From Moraxella bovoculi 237 (GTDB lineage: Bacteria > Pseudomonadota > Gammaproteobacteria > Pseudomonadales > Moraxellaceae), in assembly GCF_000696305.2 (NCBI RefSeq), contig NZ_AOMT01000043.1, positions 62,001-126,000 of the forward strand: a stretch of 64,000 nt of DNA, given 5' to 3'. A program made the translations under genes and the position numbers. Of the stretch, positions 35,315-43,612 are shown piece by piece. Each line of letters begins with the position of its first letter. Position 1 is the stretch's first letter. The notes beneath the pieces are model-generated. The model saw only the letters and a program-made list of their open reading frames with translations. It did not search any database and was not told the DNA's origin.

Positions 35315-36880
35315 ATGATGGTTTTGGCTATGATGATTTGGCGTAGTTTGCCATGCTGGGTGCGGGGCGTGGTGATTGGGCTTTTACTGCTTGTGCTTGC
35401 GGTGGCGCTGCTGGCGGTATTGAGCCATCGTCCGTTGCCAGAGAATGTCCAAAAGACCGTCTCCACGCACCTGATGCCAAGCCCAGATGGCAATATCGCC
35501 AAGCGCCTGCTGCCAGAGATTTCCGAGCACTCGGGCGAAAGTGGCATTTATACACTGGCAAACAGCCGTGATGCGTTTTTGGCTCGTCTGGCTTTGGTCG
35601 AGATGGCAGAGCAGAGCCTTGATTTGCAGTACTACATCTACCACGACGACATCTCAGGCAGACTGCTTAGCCAAAGACTCATCGCTGCTGCCGACCGTGG
35701 CGTGCGTGTGCGGCTACTGCTTGATGATCATACGATGGCGGGGATGGACGGCGTGATTCGCAGGCTTGATGACCATGACAACATCGAAGTACGCCTTTTT
35801 AATCCATACATGCAGCGCCGTTTTCGCCCTTTGGGGTATTTGACGGACTTTTTTCGTCTCAATCGCCGCATGCACAACAAATCCATGACCGCCGACAGCA
35901 TCGTGAGCATCGTCGGTGGGCGCAACATTGGCGATGAGTATTTTGATGCGACAAGTGGCATGATGTTTGCCGACCTAGATGTGGCAGTGGTGGGGCAAGC
36001 GGCGCACGAGACGGCGGAGGATTTTGACAGATATTGGAACAATCAATCCGCCTATCCTGCCCAAGTCATCATCGGCGATGTCGAGCCTGCCGACCTTTCG
36101 GGCGTGTCTGATGAGGCACGAGAGTATCTCAGTCTGCTCATGCAGGCAAACTTTGCCAACTATCTGACGGACGGACAGATGCCTTGGGTGTGGACAAAAA
36201 CACAATTTATCAGCGACCACCCTGATAAAGTGCTCAAAAAACAAGAAAAAGAAAATATCCTTGACAGATACATTTCGCCTTTGATGGAAAACACCCAAAA
36301 TGAGCTTGTGATCGTCTCGCCTTATTTTGTGCCGACCAGACAGGGCGAAGAGATGCTAAGTAAGCTTGCCAAAAATGGTAAAACGGTGCAAGTGCTGACC
36401 AATACGTTGGCTGCTAACGATGTGGCGGTGGTGCATTCAGGCTATGCCAAATACCGTAAAGACCTGCTGCAAAGCGGCGTCAAGCTGTACGAGCTTAAAG
36501 ACGATGCCACCGTCAAGCCAGCTGCCGTCAGAAGTGCCTACGATGGGCAGGGCGCCAGTCTGCACGCCAAGACTTTTGCGGTCGATGGGCGGTATTTGTA
36601 TGTCGGCTCTTTTAATATGGATCCCCGTTCTGCCAATCTCAACACCGAGATGGGGCTGCTCATCGACAGTCCAAAGCTTGCCAAAGACCTGATGGATCAG
36701 CTGTCGGTGAATCTGCCAAAGCACACTTATGCGGTGAGCCTGAACGACAAAGGCAAGATGATCTGGACAACCATCGAAGACGGCGAGACAATCCAGCGCA
36801 CGCATGAGCCAGAAAGCTCACTGTTTCGCCGTGTGCAGGTGTGGATCGCAAGCCAGCTGCCGATTGAGTGGTTGCTCTAA
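35315..36880 (+). CDS. phospholipase-D family cardiolipin synthase (ClsC/YmdC-like)
   Basis: About 521 residues with an N-terminal transmembrane helix (VVIGLLLLVLAVALLAVL) and two HKD sites: HNKSMTAD and HAKTFAVDG, the second followed by YVGSFNMDPRS. A regulatory role is not suggested; the expected reaction is transfer of a phosphatidyl group to make cardiolipin. The length and single-helix N-terminus fit ClsC-type enzymes rather than ClsA. Starts at 35315, 35318, 35330 or 35333 are all possible. It is a lone gene between phhA (divergent) and a lysR gene (convergent). Confidence 0.87.
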   Translation: MMVLAMMIWRSLPCWVRGVVIGLLLLVLAVALLAVLSHRPLPENVQKTVSTHLMPSPDGNIAKRLLPEISEHSGESGIYTLANSRDAFLARLALVEMAEQSLDLQYYIYHDDISGRLLSQRLIAAADRGVRVRLLLDDHTMAGMDGVIRRLDDHDNIEVRLFNPYMQRRFRPLGYLTDFFRLNRRMHNKSMTADSIVSIVGGRNIGDEYFDATSGMMFADLDVAVVGQAAHETAEDFDRYWNNQSAYPAQVIIGDVEPADLSGVSDEAREYLSLLMQANFANYLTDGQMPWVWTKTQFISDHPDKVLKKQEKENILDRYISPLMENTQNELVIVSPYFVPTRQGEEMLSKLAKNGKTVQVLTNTLAANDVAVVHSGYAKYRKDLLQSGVKLYELKDDATVKPAAVRSAYDGQGASLHAKTFAVDGRYLYVGSFNMDPRSANLNTEMGLLIDSPKLAKDLMDQLSVNLPKHTYAVSLNDKGKMIWTTIEDGETIQRTHEPESSLFRRVQVWIASQLPIEWLL

Positions 36881-36911
36881 GTATATGCTGTTGTAACTAT
36901 ATTAAAGCCGC

Positions 36912-37820
36912 TTACTGATCGCTGTTTTGGACATGCTGACAGAGCATGACATAGAATTTTTGGGCGGCGTCTGACAAAGGACGACCTCTTTTGCGATACA
37001 AAAAAGCAGGACGAGTGATGCGTGGTTCGGTCAGAAGTCGCATACAAAGACCATGCTGGGCGACTCGATCTTTTGAATAAGGCAGACAAAAAGTCAGCCC
37101 AAGATTCTGCGCCACCATGCTAAAAGCCGTGGTCAAAAAATTCACCTGATGTGCGGCATTTTTGATGATGTCAGTATGTTCTTTTGGTAGGTCTTCTATC
37201 AGCAGGCGATTGAATGATCCTGATAATGTAATTAAAGATTCGTTATGTAAGTCTGCCCAATCCACATGTGCCAATTTGCTAAATGGATGATGGGTCGGCA
37301 TCACCACATAAAAAGGCAACTCAAACAGCATCTCGCTCGACAAGCTGTCGGCGATGTCTCGCTCAGGACCCACACCAAAATCCACCAAGCCTGCGCTGAC
37401 CGACTCAATGACGGCATCAACCGAGCAGTCATCCATGCTGACCTTGATGCTGGGGTATTTGGCGGAAAATTGCGCCATCACCTTGGGCATGACCGACGCC
37501 GCCAGCTGCTGACTCACCGCCACTTTGACAGAGCCGCTTTCTAAGTCCTTTAATCGACCGACCTCCGTTGCCATATTTTCCAAATCATACAAAATACGCA
37601 ACGCCATCGGATAGATGTGCTGTCCTGCCACCGACAGCGATAAGGTGCGTGTCGTGCGGTCAAATAGCCGCAAATCCAAGGTCGTCTCAAACTCTTTAAT
37701 CAAGCCGCTCAAAGCAGACTGGGTGATGTGTAGCTGTTCGGCGGCTTTGGTAAAGCTACCAAGCTCGGCAACCGCTTTAAAAGCACGCAGCTGGCGCAGC
37801 GTGACATTGGCTGGATTCAT
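36912..37820 (-). CDS. LysR-family regulator, divergent from the VOC-fahA genes
   Basis: LysR-type factor of 302 residues. The start is ATG 37820 (MNPANVTLRQLRAFKAV); the open frame to 38054 is an upstream extension overlapping the divergent gene. HTH FTKAAEQLHITQSALSGLIKEFE is followed by a co-inducer domain (SQQLAASVMPKVMAQF, VSMDDCSVDAVIESV). It is a paralogue of the regulator next to hpd. The 153-nt divergent gap holds the dyad TTATC-N9-GATAA (37859-37877), a plausible binding site. Confidence 0.9.
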   Translation of the reverse strand: MNPANVTLRQLRAFKAVAELGSFTKAAEQLHITQSALSGLIKEFETTLDLRLFDRTTRTLSLSVAGQHIYPMALRILYDLENMATEVGRLKDLESGSVKVAVSQQLAASVMPKVMAQFSAKYPSIKVSMDDCSVDAVIESVSAGLVDFGVGPERDIADSLSSEMLFELPFYVVMPTHHPFSKLAHVDWADLHNESLITLSGSFNRLLIEDLPKEHTDIIKNAAHQVNFLTTAFSMVAQNLGLTFCLPYSKDRVAQHGLCMRLLTEPRITRPAFLYRKRGRPLSDAAQKFYVMLCQHVQNSDQ

Positions 37821-37858
37821 ACGATTTCTCTGATGGCTTTGGTGATGATGGAGCAAAA

Positions 37859-37877
37859 TTATCATAAATAACGATAA
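37859..37877 (+). promoter_or_regulatory. LysR-type operator candidate TTATC-N9-GATAA
   Basis: TTATC (37859-37863) and GATAA (37873-37877) form a dyad of T-N11-A type in the gap between the divergent regulator and the VOC gene. Its left part, TTATCATAAA, also occurs inverted at 29576-29585 before hpd. Confidence 0.45.
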
Positions 37878-37973
37878 ATAATCAAGAAATTCCTGCTTTA
37901 TTTTCACGGTTTTTTTTGATGAAATGTCATCATTCAAAGAAAATATCCAACCGCCAATCCAAAGGAGAGAAAA

Positions 37974-38519
37974 ATGGCAATAACCCAAGGCGTGCATCAT
38001 GTGGCGTACCGCTGCAAAGATGCCAAAGAAACGGTCGAGTGGTATCAAAAACATTTACAGATGGATTTTGTCTTGGCAATCGGTGAAGATAAAGTGCCAT
38101 CGACAGGCGAAGATGATCCTTATATGCACATTTTTTTGGATGCAGGCGGTGGGAATATTTTGGCATTTTTCGAGCTGCCTACCCGTCCGACCATGGGACG
38201 AGACCCGAACACGCCCATCTGGACGCAGCACTTGGCACTGAAAGTAGAAAGCATGGAGAAGCTGCTCGCCACCAAAGATAAGCTTATCAGCGAAGGCATT
38301 GAGGTGCTGGGTCCGACTAATCATACGCTGTTTCATTCCATTTACTTTTTTGACCCAAATGGGCATCGCATCGAACTTGCCTATGATGTCACCACCGACA
38401 AGCAGGCTCGTGCGCTTGATAAAGTCAAATGGGACATGCTGAACGAATGGGCGCTCACCAAAAAAGCGCCAAAGCACGCCCGTTGGGTGCATGACGGCAG
38501 CGAACCACCAGAAGTATAA
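37974..38519 (+). CDS. VOC-fold metalloprotein in the tyrosine cluster (candidate homogentisate-ring enzyme or glyoxalase-like)
   Basis: A protein of 181 residues with two beta-alpha-beta3 modules. Metal ligands by alignment with VOC enzymes are His9 (GVHHVAY), Glu67 (AFFELP), His86 (WTQHLAL) and Glu134 (HRIELAY). Glyoxalase I uses the same four-ligand set; type I extradiol dioxygenases use two His and one Glu. AAAGGAGAG precedes the ATG. fahA follows by 41 nt, so this gene probably acts in the same pathway, at the place where hmgA would be expected. The activity is not proven by sequence. Confidence 0.82.
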   Translation: MAITQGVHHVAYRCKDAKETVEWYQKHLQMDFVLAIGEDKVPSTGEDDPYMHIFLDAGGGNILAFFELPTRPTMGRDPNTPIWTQHLALKVESMEKLLATKDKLISEGIEVLGPTNHTLFHSIYFFDPNGHRIELAYDVTTDKQARALDKVKWDMLNEWALTKKAPKHARWVHDGSEPPEV

Positions 38520-38560
38520 TTTTAATAGCTATTTAATATCAACAAAACAAGGAAAATCCA

Positions 38561-39559
38561 ATGAAATTAGCCAGTTTAAAATCGCAAAGCCGTGATGGAC
38601 GCTTGGTGGTCGTGAGCCGTGATTTAAGCCGTTATCTTGAACCCGAGATTTTAACGCTTCAGTCTGCTTTGGAAAATTGGGAAAGTGCCAAGCCTGCCCT
38701 ACAAAAGCTCTATGACGAACTCAACACATCACAAATAGGCAAGCCTTTTAATCAAAATGACTGCCATTCGCCGCTACCAAGAGCCTATCAGTGGGCGGAT
38801 GGTTCAGCGTATCTGAACCATGTGGAGCTGGTGCGTAAAGCTCGCAATAGCGAGGTGCCAGCGTCTTTTTATGATGATCCTTTGATGTATCAAGGCGGCT
38901 CGGACAGCTTTATTGCGCCAACAGATGACATCATCGCCAAAGAGGCGTGGGGCATTGATATGGAAGCTGAGGTGGTGGTGGTAACGACCGATTTGCCATT
39001 GGGTGCGACCGAAGAACAAACCGCCAAAGCGATAGCGCTCATCGGTCTGGTCAATGATGTATCCCTACGAAATCTTATCCCTGCTGAGCTTGCCAAAGGG
39101 TTTGGTTTCTTGCAATCAAAGCCTGCATCCGCATTTAGTCCAGTATTCGTAACCCCTGATGAGCTTGGTGATGCTTGGTCGGATACCAAGGTGCATCTGC
39201 CGCTCAATGTGGAGCTTAACGGTGAGCTGTTTGGCTGTCCGAACGCTGGCGTGGACATGACTTTCAATTTTGCTCGTCTGGTCAGCCACCTAGCCAAGAC
39301 TCGTGAGATCGAGGCAGGAACGATCGTCGGCTCTGGCACGGTGTCTAATAAGCAGGGTAATCTGTACGGCTCATCGGTGGCGCAAGGCGGCGTTGGCTAC
39401 TGCTGTATCGCTGAGGTGCGCATGTATGAAACCATAGAAAATGGGGCGCCCATCACCGACTTTATGAAGCAAGGCGACACCGTGAAAATCTACATGAACG
39501 ACAAAGAAGGCAACAGCATCTTTGGGGAGATTTTCAATACGGTCAAGACGGATTTTTGA
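38561..39559 (+). CDS. fahA: fumarylacetoacetase (FAH family)
   Basis: Hydrolyses fumarylacetoacetate to fumarate and acetoacetate, the last step of tyrosine breakdown. The 332 residues have the FAH fold; metal-ligand acids are in MEAEVVVV and VNDVSLRN, followed by KPASAFSPVFVTP and GTIVGSGTVSNKQG. AAGGAAAAT is upstream. It follows the VOC gene by 41 nt and precedes maiA by 57 nt, with a terminator-like hairpin in between. Confidence 0.93.
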   Translation: MKLASLKSQSRDGRLVVVSRDLSRYLEPEILTLQSALENWESAKPALQKLYDELNTSQIGKPFNQNDCHSPLPRAYQWADGSAYLNHVELVRKARNSEVPASFYDDPLMYQGGSDSFIAPTDDIIAKEAWGIDMEAEVVVVTTDLPLGATEEQTAKAIALIGLVNDVSLRNLIPAELAKGFGFLQSKPASAFSPVFVTPDELGDAWSDTKVHLPLNVELNGELFGCPNAGVDMTFNFARLVSHLAKTREIEAGTIVGSGTVSNKQGNLYGSSVAQGGVGYCCIAEVRMYETIENGAPITDFMKQGDTVKIYMNDKEGNSIFGEIFNTVKTDF

Positions 39560-39566
39560 TTGAAGC

Positions 39567-39600
39567 ATAACCCTGTTTGCTAACGGGGTTATTTTCTTTG
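39567..39600 (+). terminator. terminator-like hairpin between fahA and maiA
   Basis: ATAACCCTGTT, loop TGCT, AACGGGGTTAT (11 bp including one G-U pair), then TTTCTTTG. It may reduce maiA transcription relative to fahA. Confidence 0.65.
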
Positions 39601-39616
39601 TTAAAAGGAAGAATCC

Positions 39617-40252
39617 ATGAAGCTTTATTCTTATTTTAGAAGTTCGGCAAGTTACCGAGTGCGCATTGCTTTAAATCTGAAAAACTTGCCTTATGACATT
39701 ATCCCCATTCATTTGGTCAAAGGCGAACAAAAGTCAGATGGCTATAAAGATAAAAACCCCAGCGGTTTAATACCTGCCTTGGAGCTTGATGATGGCACCA
39801 TCATCACGCAATCAATGGCGATTTTGGACTATTTGGAAAATGAATATCCAAGTGTGCCATTATTGCCAAAAGACAATGCGAATAGGGCGATTGTCTTGTC
39901 GATGTGCAATATCATTGCTTGTGATACGCATCCTTTAAATAATTTAAGGGTGTTGCAATATCTTGCAAATGATTTAAAAATCAGCGATGAGCAAAAACAA
40001 AATTGGTATGCTCATTGGATTTTGGTTAATTTTACCGCTTTGGAAAATTTATTAAAAATTCATGGTGGAGAATACTGTTTTGGCGATGAGCTGAGTTTGG
40101 CAGATGCTTGTCTCATACCGCAGGTGTATAATGCCAAGCGTTTTAAGGTAAATTTGGCAGGTTTTCCCAATATTTTAAAAGTGGTGGAAAATTGCCATCA
40201 ACTGGATGCATTTGTCAAAGCAAGCCCTGAAAAGCAGGTGGATTTTGAGTGA
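39617..40252 (+). CDS. maiA: maleylacetoacetate isomerase (zeta-class glutathione transferase)
   Basis: Glutathione-dependent cis-trans isomerisation of maleylacetoacetate to fumarylacetoacetate. The 211 residues begin MKLYSYFRSSASYRVRIAL with the zeta-class SSxSxRVRIAL motif. PSGLIPALELDDG and TQSMAILDYLE form the thioredoxin-like glutathione site; GDELSLADACLIPQ is in the helical domain. Its stop is only 8 nt from the stop of the convergent radical-SAM gene. Its presence means ring cleavage of homogentisate to maleylacetoacetate is expected in this organism. Confidence 0.94.
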   Translation: MKLYSYFRSSASYRVRIALNLKNLPYDIIPIHLVKGEQKSDGYKDKNPSGLIPALELDDGTIITQSMAILDYLENEYPSVPLLPKDNANRAIVLSMCNIIACDTHPLNNLRVLQYLANDLKISDEQKQNWYAHWILVNFTALENLLKIHGGEYCFGDELSLADACLIPQVYNAKRFKVNLAGFPNILKVVENCHQLDAFVKASPEKQVDFE

Positions 40253-40260
40253 TTTTAAAG

Positions 40261-41466
40261 CTAATGGCTCAGCTTGGTACGAATTATCGGTAAGTCGTGG
40301 ATGACTTGCCGATAAAATTTTTTCAGCCCTTGGCACAAATAATTTAACCCAGCTTCACCCGTGCTGTCATTGATAAAGCGGTTTTTGGGACATTCACCCC
40401 AGCACAGTTTTAGATAGTCGCATTGTTTGCAATCGTTCGGTAATTTCAAATGTTTGGCATAGCTAAAACTGGCTTGCTGTTTGCTAAACACAAGCGATCC
40501 TTGATGCGTGTGGTGGATATTGCCCAGCTTGTACTGCGGATAAACAAAATGATCGCAGCTGTACAGACTGCCATCGTGTTCAATCGCAACTGCCTTGCCG
40601 CAAATCGGCGCAGTAGTGCATTTTTGTGCGCCAAAGCCTAAGGCTTGGCTGATGGTGTTTTCAAATTGATCGATAAACACTCGCCCAAAGTCGTTTTTAA
40701 GCCATTCTTGCCAAATCACGCATAAAAACTCTCCCCACTGTTGGGGCGACACCGACCAATCGGTAACGATGGAATGAGAATGGGTGCTGGATTTAAAAAT
40801 ATAATTGGTGGGTTTTTTGATGAAATGAGTGGGCTCAACTGCCGATAAAAATTGAATCATTCTGGGGCGCACGACATCTTTTAAAAAGCGATAAACTTTG
40901 AGCGGTTCTTTTGAATTGTGACTATTCACCACACACAAGGCGTGAAAGGGGACTTGATGAGCGTGCAATTTGTCAATCGCCCGCATGACCAGGGCGTGCG
41001 TGGGTTTTTGATTTTTGGTTTTTCGTAGTTTGTCGTGCAATTCTGCGGTGCCGTCGATGGAGATGCCCACCAAAAAATTTTCTTGTTTTAAAAACTCACA
41101 CCAATCGTCATCGAGTAACAAGCCATTGGTTTGTAAGTCATTGACAATGTGTTGGTTGGGTTTGGCGTAGCGTTTTTGTAGGGTAATGGCTTGTTTAAAA
41201 AAATCCAGCCCCATAATGGTGGGCTCACCGCCTTGCCAAGTAAACACCACCTCTTCACTGGTTTGGGCTTCGATGTATTGTTTAATGTGTGTTTCAAGCG
41301 TTGCCAAGTCCATGCGAGGGTGCTTAGGCTGGGTCAATAGCGCTTGTTTATGCAGATAAAAACAATACTCGCAGTCGATGTTGCACTCTGAACCAGAGGG
41401 CTTGATCATGGCGTGATAGGCAAAGGCGAATTTATCGTTCGTCTTGGTTGGGGTGCTAAGGCTCAT
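40261..41466 (-). CDS. radical SAM/SPASM anaerobic sulfatase maturase
   Basis: About 401 residues. The radical-SAM cluster CxxxCxxC is SECNIDCEYCFYL and the SAM-binding motif is WQGGEPT. A C-terminal SPASM domain carries two further Fe-S cluster Cys sets (CTTAPICGK, SLYSCDHF, CKQCDYLKLCWGECPKNR). The anSME family converts a Ser or Cys of a sulfatase to formylglycine. The sulfatase upstream on the same strand (41722-43401) has a Ser at that position, which fits. ATG 41466 is chosen; TTG 41496 is the alternative. Confidence 0.9.
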   Translation of the reverse strand: MSLSTPTKTNDKFAFAYHAMIKPSGSECNIDCEYCFYLHKQALLTQPKHPRMDLATLETHIKQYIEAQTSEEVVFTWQGGEPTIMGLDFFKQAITLQKRYAKPNQHIVNDLQTNGLLLDDDWCEFLKQENFLVGISIDGTAELHDKLRKTKNQKPTHALVMRAIDKLHAHQVPFHALCVVNSHNSKEPLKVYRFLKDVVRPRMIQFLSAVEPTHFIKKPTNYIFKSSTHSHSIVTDWSVSPQQWGEFLCVIWQEWLKNDFGRVFIDQFENTISQALGFGAQKCTTAPICGKAVAIEHDGSLYSCDHFVYPQYKLGNIHHTHQGSLVFSKQQASFSYAKHLKLPNDCKQCDYLKLCWGECPKNRFINDSTGEAGLNYLCQGLKKFYRQVIHDLPIIRTKLSH

Positions 41467-41642
41467 AGAGTGTTTTTTTGATGTTGTGATTGACAATCAA
41501 AATCAAGGTTTGGCTGATTTTAATCCAATGATGTCAGTTGTTCTACAAATGACTTTAAATCAATAAATGACTTTAAAGGATATCAATGTACAATGTGTCA
41601 ATATACTAAAAATCGCAAGCAGGGTGTAAGATCATCATTGAT

Positions 41643-41669
41643 GGTCAGGGTGGAAGATCCACCCTGACC
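41643..41669. other. perfect 12-bp hairpin between sulfatase and maturase genes
   Basis: GGTCAGGGTGGA, loop AGA, TCCACCCTGACC. It lies 53 nt past the sulfatase stop on the minus strand. No U-run follows, so it could be an mRNA 3'-end stabiliser or pause element between the two genes rather than a full terminator. Confidence 0.6.
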
Positions 41670-41721
41670 GCCTACATCAGGTGCTGCTTTCGGTCGGTAA
41701 TCGAAGTGTCAAGGCACGCAG

Positions 41722-43401
41722 CTATTTACTGTCTAGGCTTGGGCGAATGGGACTAAGCTCAATGACTTTTGCTTCATCTGAATATTTTTCATAAAGCTCA
41801 ATCATCTGTTCTAGCACCTCTGGGTGTTTGTCTGAGATGTCGGTGCTCTCGCTTGGGTCATTAACGATGTCAAACAATCGCCATCTGCCCACAGGCAGCT
41901 TTGCTGGTGGGATGCCTGCGGGCAATGCACCTAAGAAAGTCGCCTTATAATTGCCCATACGCACTTGTCGTCCGCCACGCATTTCAAAAACATAGGGCTT
42001 TGTAGGTGTCGCAGCGTCCTTATTTGGTCTGGCTAATGACTCCATTAATGTCATGCCTTGAATGGGTGTTTTGTCGTTAGGGGTGGTCTTATCAACACCT
42101 GCCAGATCCAAAATCGTGGGGGCTAGGTCTGCCATGGTGCTGTATTTGCCAGACACGCCTTGTGAGATGCCTTTACCTGAGATGATGAGGGGTGAGCGAA
42201 TGGCACCATCGGTCATGTAGCCTTTGAATAGAGCGAATGGTGTCATGGAAGCCTGTGCCCAGCTGGGTCCTGTGGAGACATAGCTGCTGGCTTTACCTAG
42301 ATTTTCATAATCGTTAAAGCGAGATTCTTTAATCCATCCACCCCATTTTTGTGAGGCTTCACGAGACGCTCCCGCCGCCCCATTGTCCGATAGGAAAAAG
42401 ATGATGGTATTGTCATATTGTCCTGTTTGCTTAAGATGATTGATGACGCGACCGATGTTGTGATCCATGTTGTCAATCATCGCTGCATAAAGCTGCATGC
42501 GTTTGGCTTCGACTTTTTTGGCATCATCGCTTAGGCTATCCCAGTCTGGCACATTGATGAGCTCGTGCGGCTTGACATTTTCATTGACTAGACCCAGCTC
42601 TTTTAGTTTTTTTAGGCGTTGATTTGCCAATGCTTGTGGACCGTCCATATATTTGCCTTCGTATTTTTGAATGTAAGCATCAGGGGCTTGCAGGGGTGAA
42701 TGTGGTGCGGTATAGGACAAAAAGGCAAAAAACGGCTGATGTTCGTCTTTTTTATTTAGGCTTTCTAGCAAATAATCGGTATAAAAATCGGTAGAAAATT
42801 CCCCTTCTGGCAACTGTGCATCAATTCCATTGTGGCTGTACAAATCCCGCCCGTCTGGTGAATCTACCTTGTCTTGGTAGCGCCAGTTATTCGCCTCGCC
42901 GTTGAGCAGGGCAAAAGAGTCATCAAAACCCCATGCATTGGGCTGATGCTCGATTTTCTTGCCAAGATGCCATTTGCCAGACAGCACCGTGTAGTAGCCT
43001 GCTTGTTTGAGTCGTTGGGCGATGGTTAGGCTGTTGTCGGTCAAATGTCCGACATAGTTTGGAGAGGCGGACTGCTCGGGGGTGTTTAGTTCATAGATGT
43101 TGCCAAGCCCTACTTGGTGTGGATCAACGCCTGTCAAAAACATGGCGCGGCTTGGCGACGAATAGGGCGAAACAAAAAAGCTGGTAAAGCTTACACCTTG
43201 TTTGGCAAGCTCATCAAGATAGGGGGTGGGAATTTCAGAACCATAAGGCTCGATGTCCGACCAGCCCAAGTCATCCGCCATGATCACCAAAATGTTCGGC
43301 TGTTTGGGTGCTGTGTTGGCCTGGGCTTGTAAGGTAATGTTTGATAACAGCACACCTACGGCGATGGCTAGGGTGTTTTTATTGACAAAAATTGATTTCA
43401 T
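41722..43401 (-). CDS. secreted Ser-type sulfatase (arylsulfatase family)
   Basis: Exported sulfatase of 559 residues with a signal peptide ending near LQAQA. Metal-site DD is at residues 43-44 (IMADDLGWSD). The sulfatase signature is S81-S-P-S-R85, in which Ser81 would be oxidised to formylglycine by the neighbouring radical-SAM maturase. LSGKWHLGKK and FFLSDNGAAG are further active-site motifs. The substrate (sulfate ester) is unknown. The gene is divergent from the TRAP importer genes. Confidence 0.92.
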   Translation of the reverse strand: MKSIFVNKNTLAIAVGVLLSNITLQAQANTAPKQPNILVIMADDLGWSDIEPYGSEIPTPYLDELAKQGVSFTSFFVSPYSSPSRAMFLTGVDPHQVGLGNIYELNTPEQSASPNYVGHLTDNSLTIAQRLKQAGYYTVLSGKWHLGKKIEHQPNAWGFDDSFALLNGEANNWRYQDKVDSPDGRDLYSHNGIDAQLPEGEFSTDFYTDYLLESLNKKDEHQPFFAFLSYTAPHSPLQAPDAYIQKYEGKYMDGPQALANQRLKKLKELGLVNENVKPHELINVPDWDSLSDDAKKVEAKRMQLYAAMIDNMDHNIGRVINHLKQTGQYDNTIIFFLSDNGAAGASREASQKWGGWIKESRFNDYENLGKASSYVSTGPSWAQASMTPFALFKGYMTDGAIRSPLIISGKGISQGVSGKYSTMADLAPTILDLAGVDKTTPNDKTPIQGMTLMESLARPNKDAATPTKPYVFEMRGGRQVRMGNYKATFLGALPAGIPPAKLPVGRWRLFDIVNDPSESTDISDKHPEVLEQMIELYEKYSDEAKVIELSPIRPSLDSK

Positions 43402-43612
43402 TGATCACTCCTTGATGGCTAAAACTGAATGCTTTCAATTTTAATCATAAAATTTGGCAAAATTTATCGTAAATTTGTATAAATACTTCGGAAAAAACGA
43501 TTTTATTTTTTGGGTAAATATGCGTTTAATAACAAGACCGACTTGTTTGTTTTGTATTCTTCAATCGTGAACAAGTATATTTGCCAATTTTATTGATGAC
43601 AAGGAGAGAATC

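Noticed and set aside
37821-38054. N-terminal extension of the second LysR protein (380 residues in all)
   Set aside because: The extension overlaps the VOC gene and operator region; ATG 37820 gives the normal LysR start and length.
40261-41466. Radical-SAM protein as a peptide-modifying enzyme for the RiPP-like cassette
   Set aside because: It lies about 19 kb away, next to a Ser-type sulfatase, and has the anSME motif set; maturase is the simpler role.
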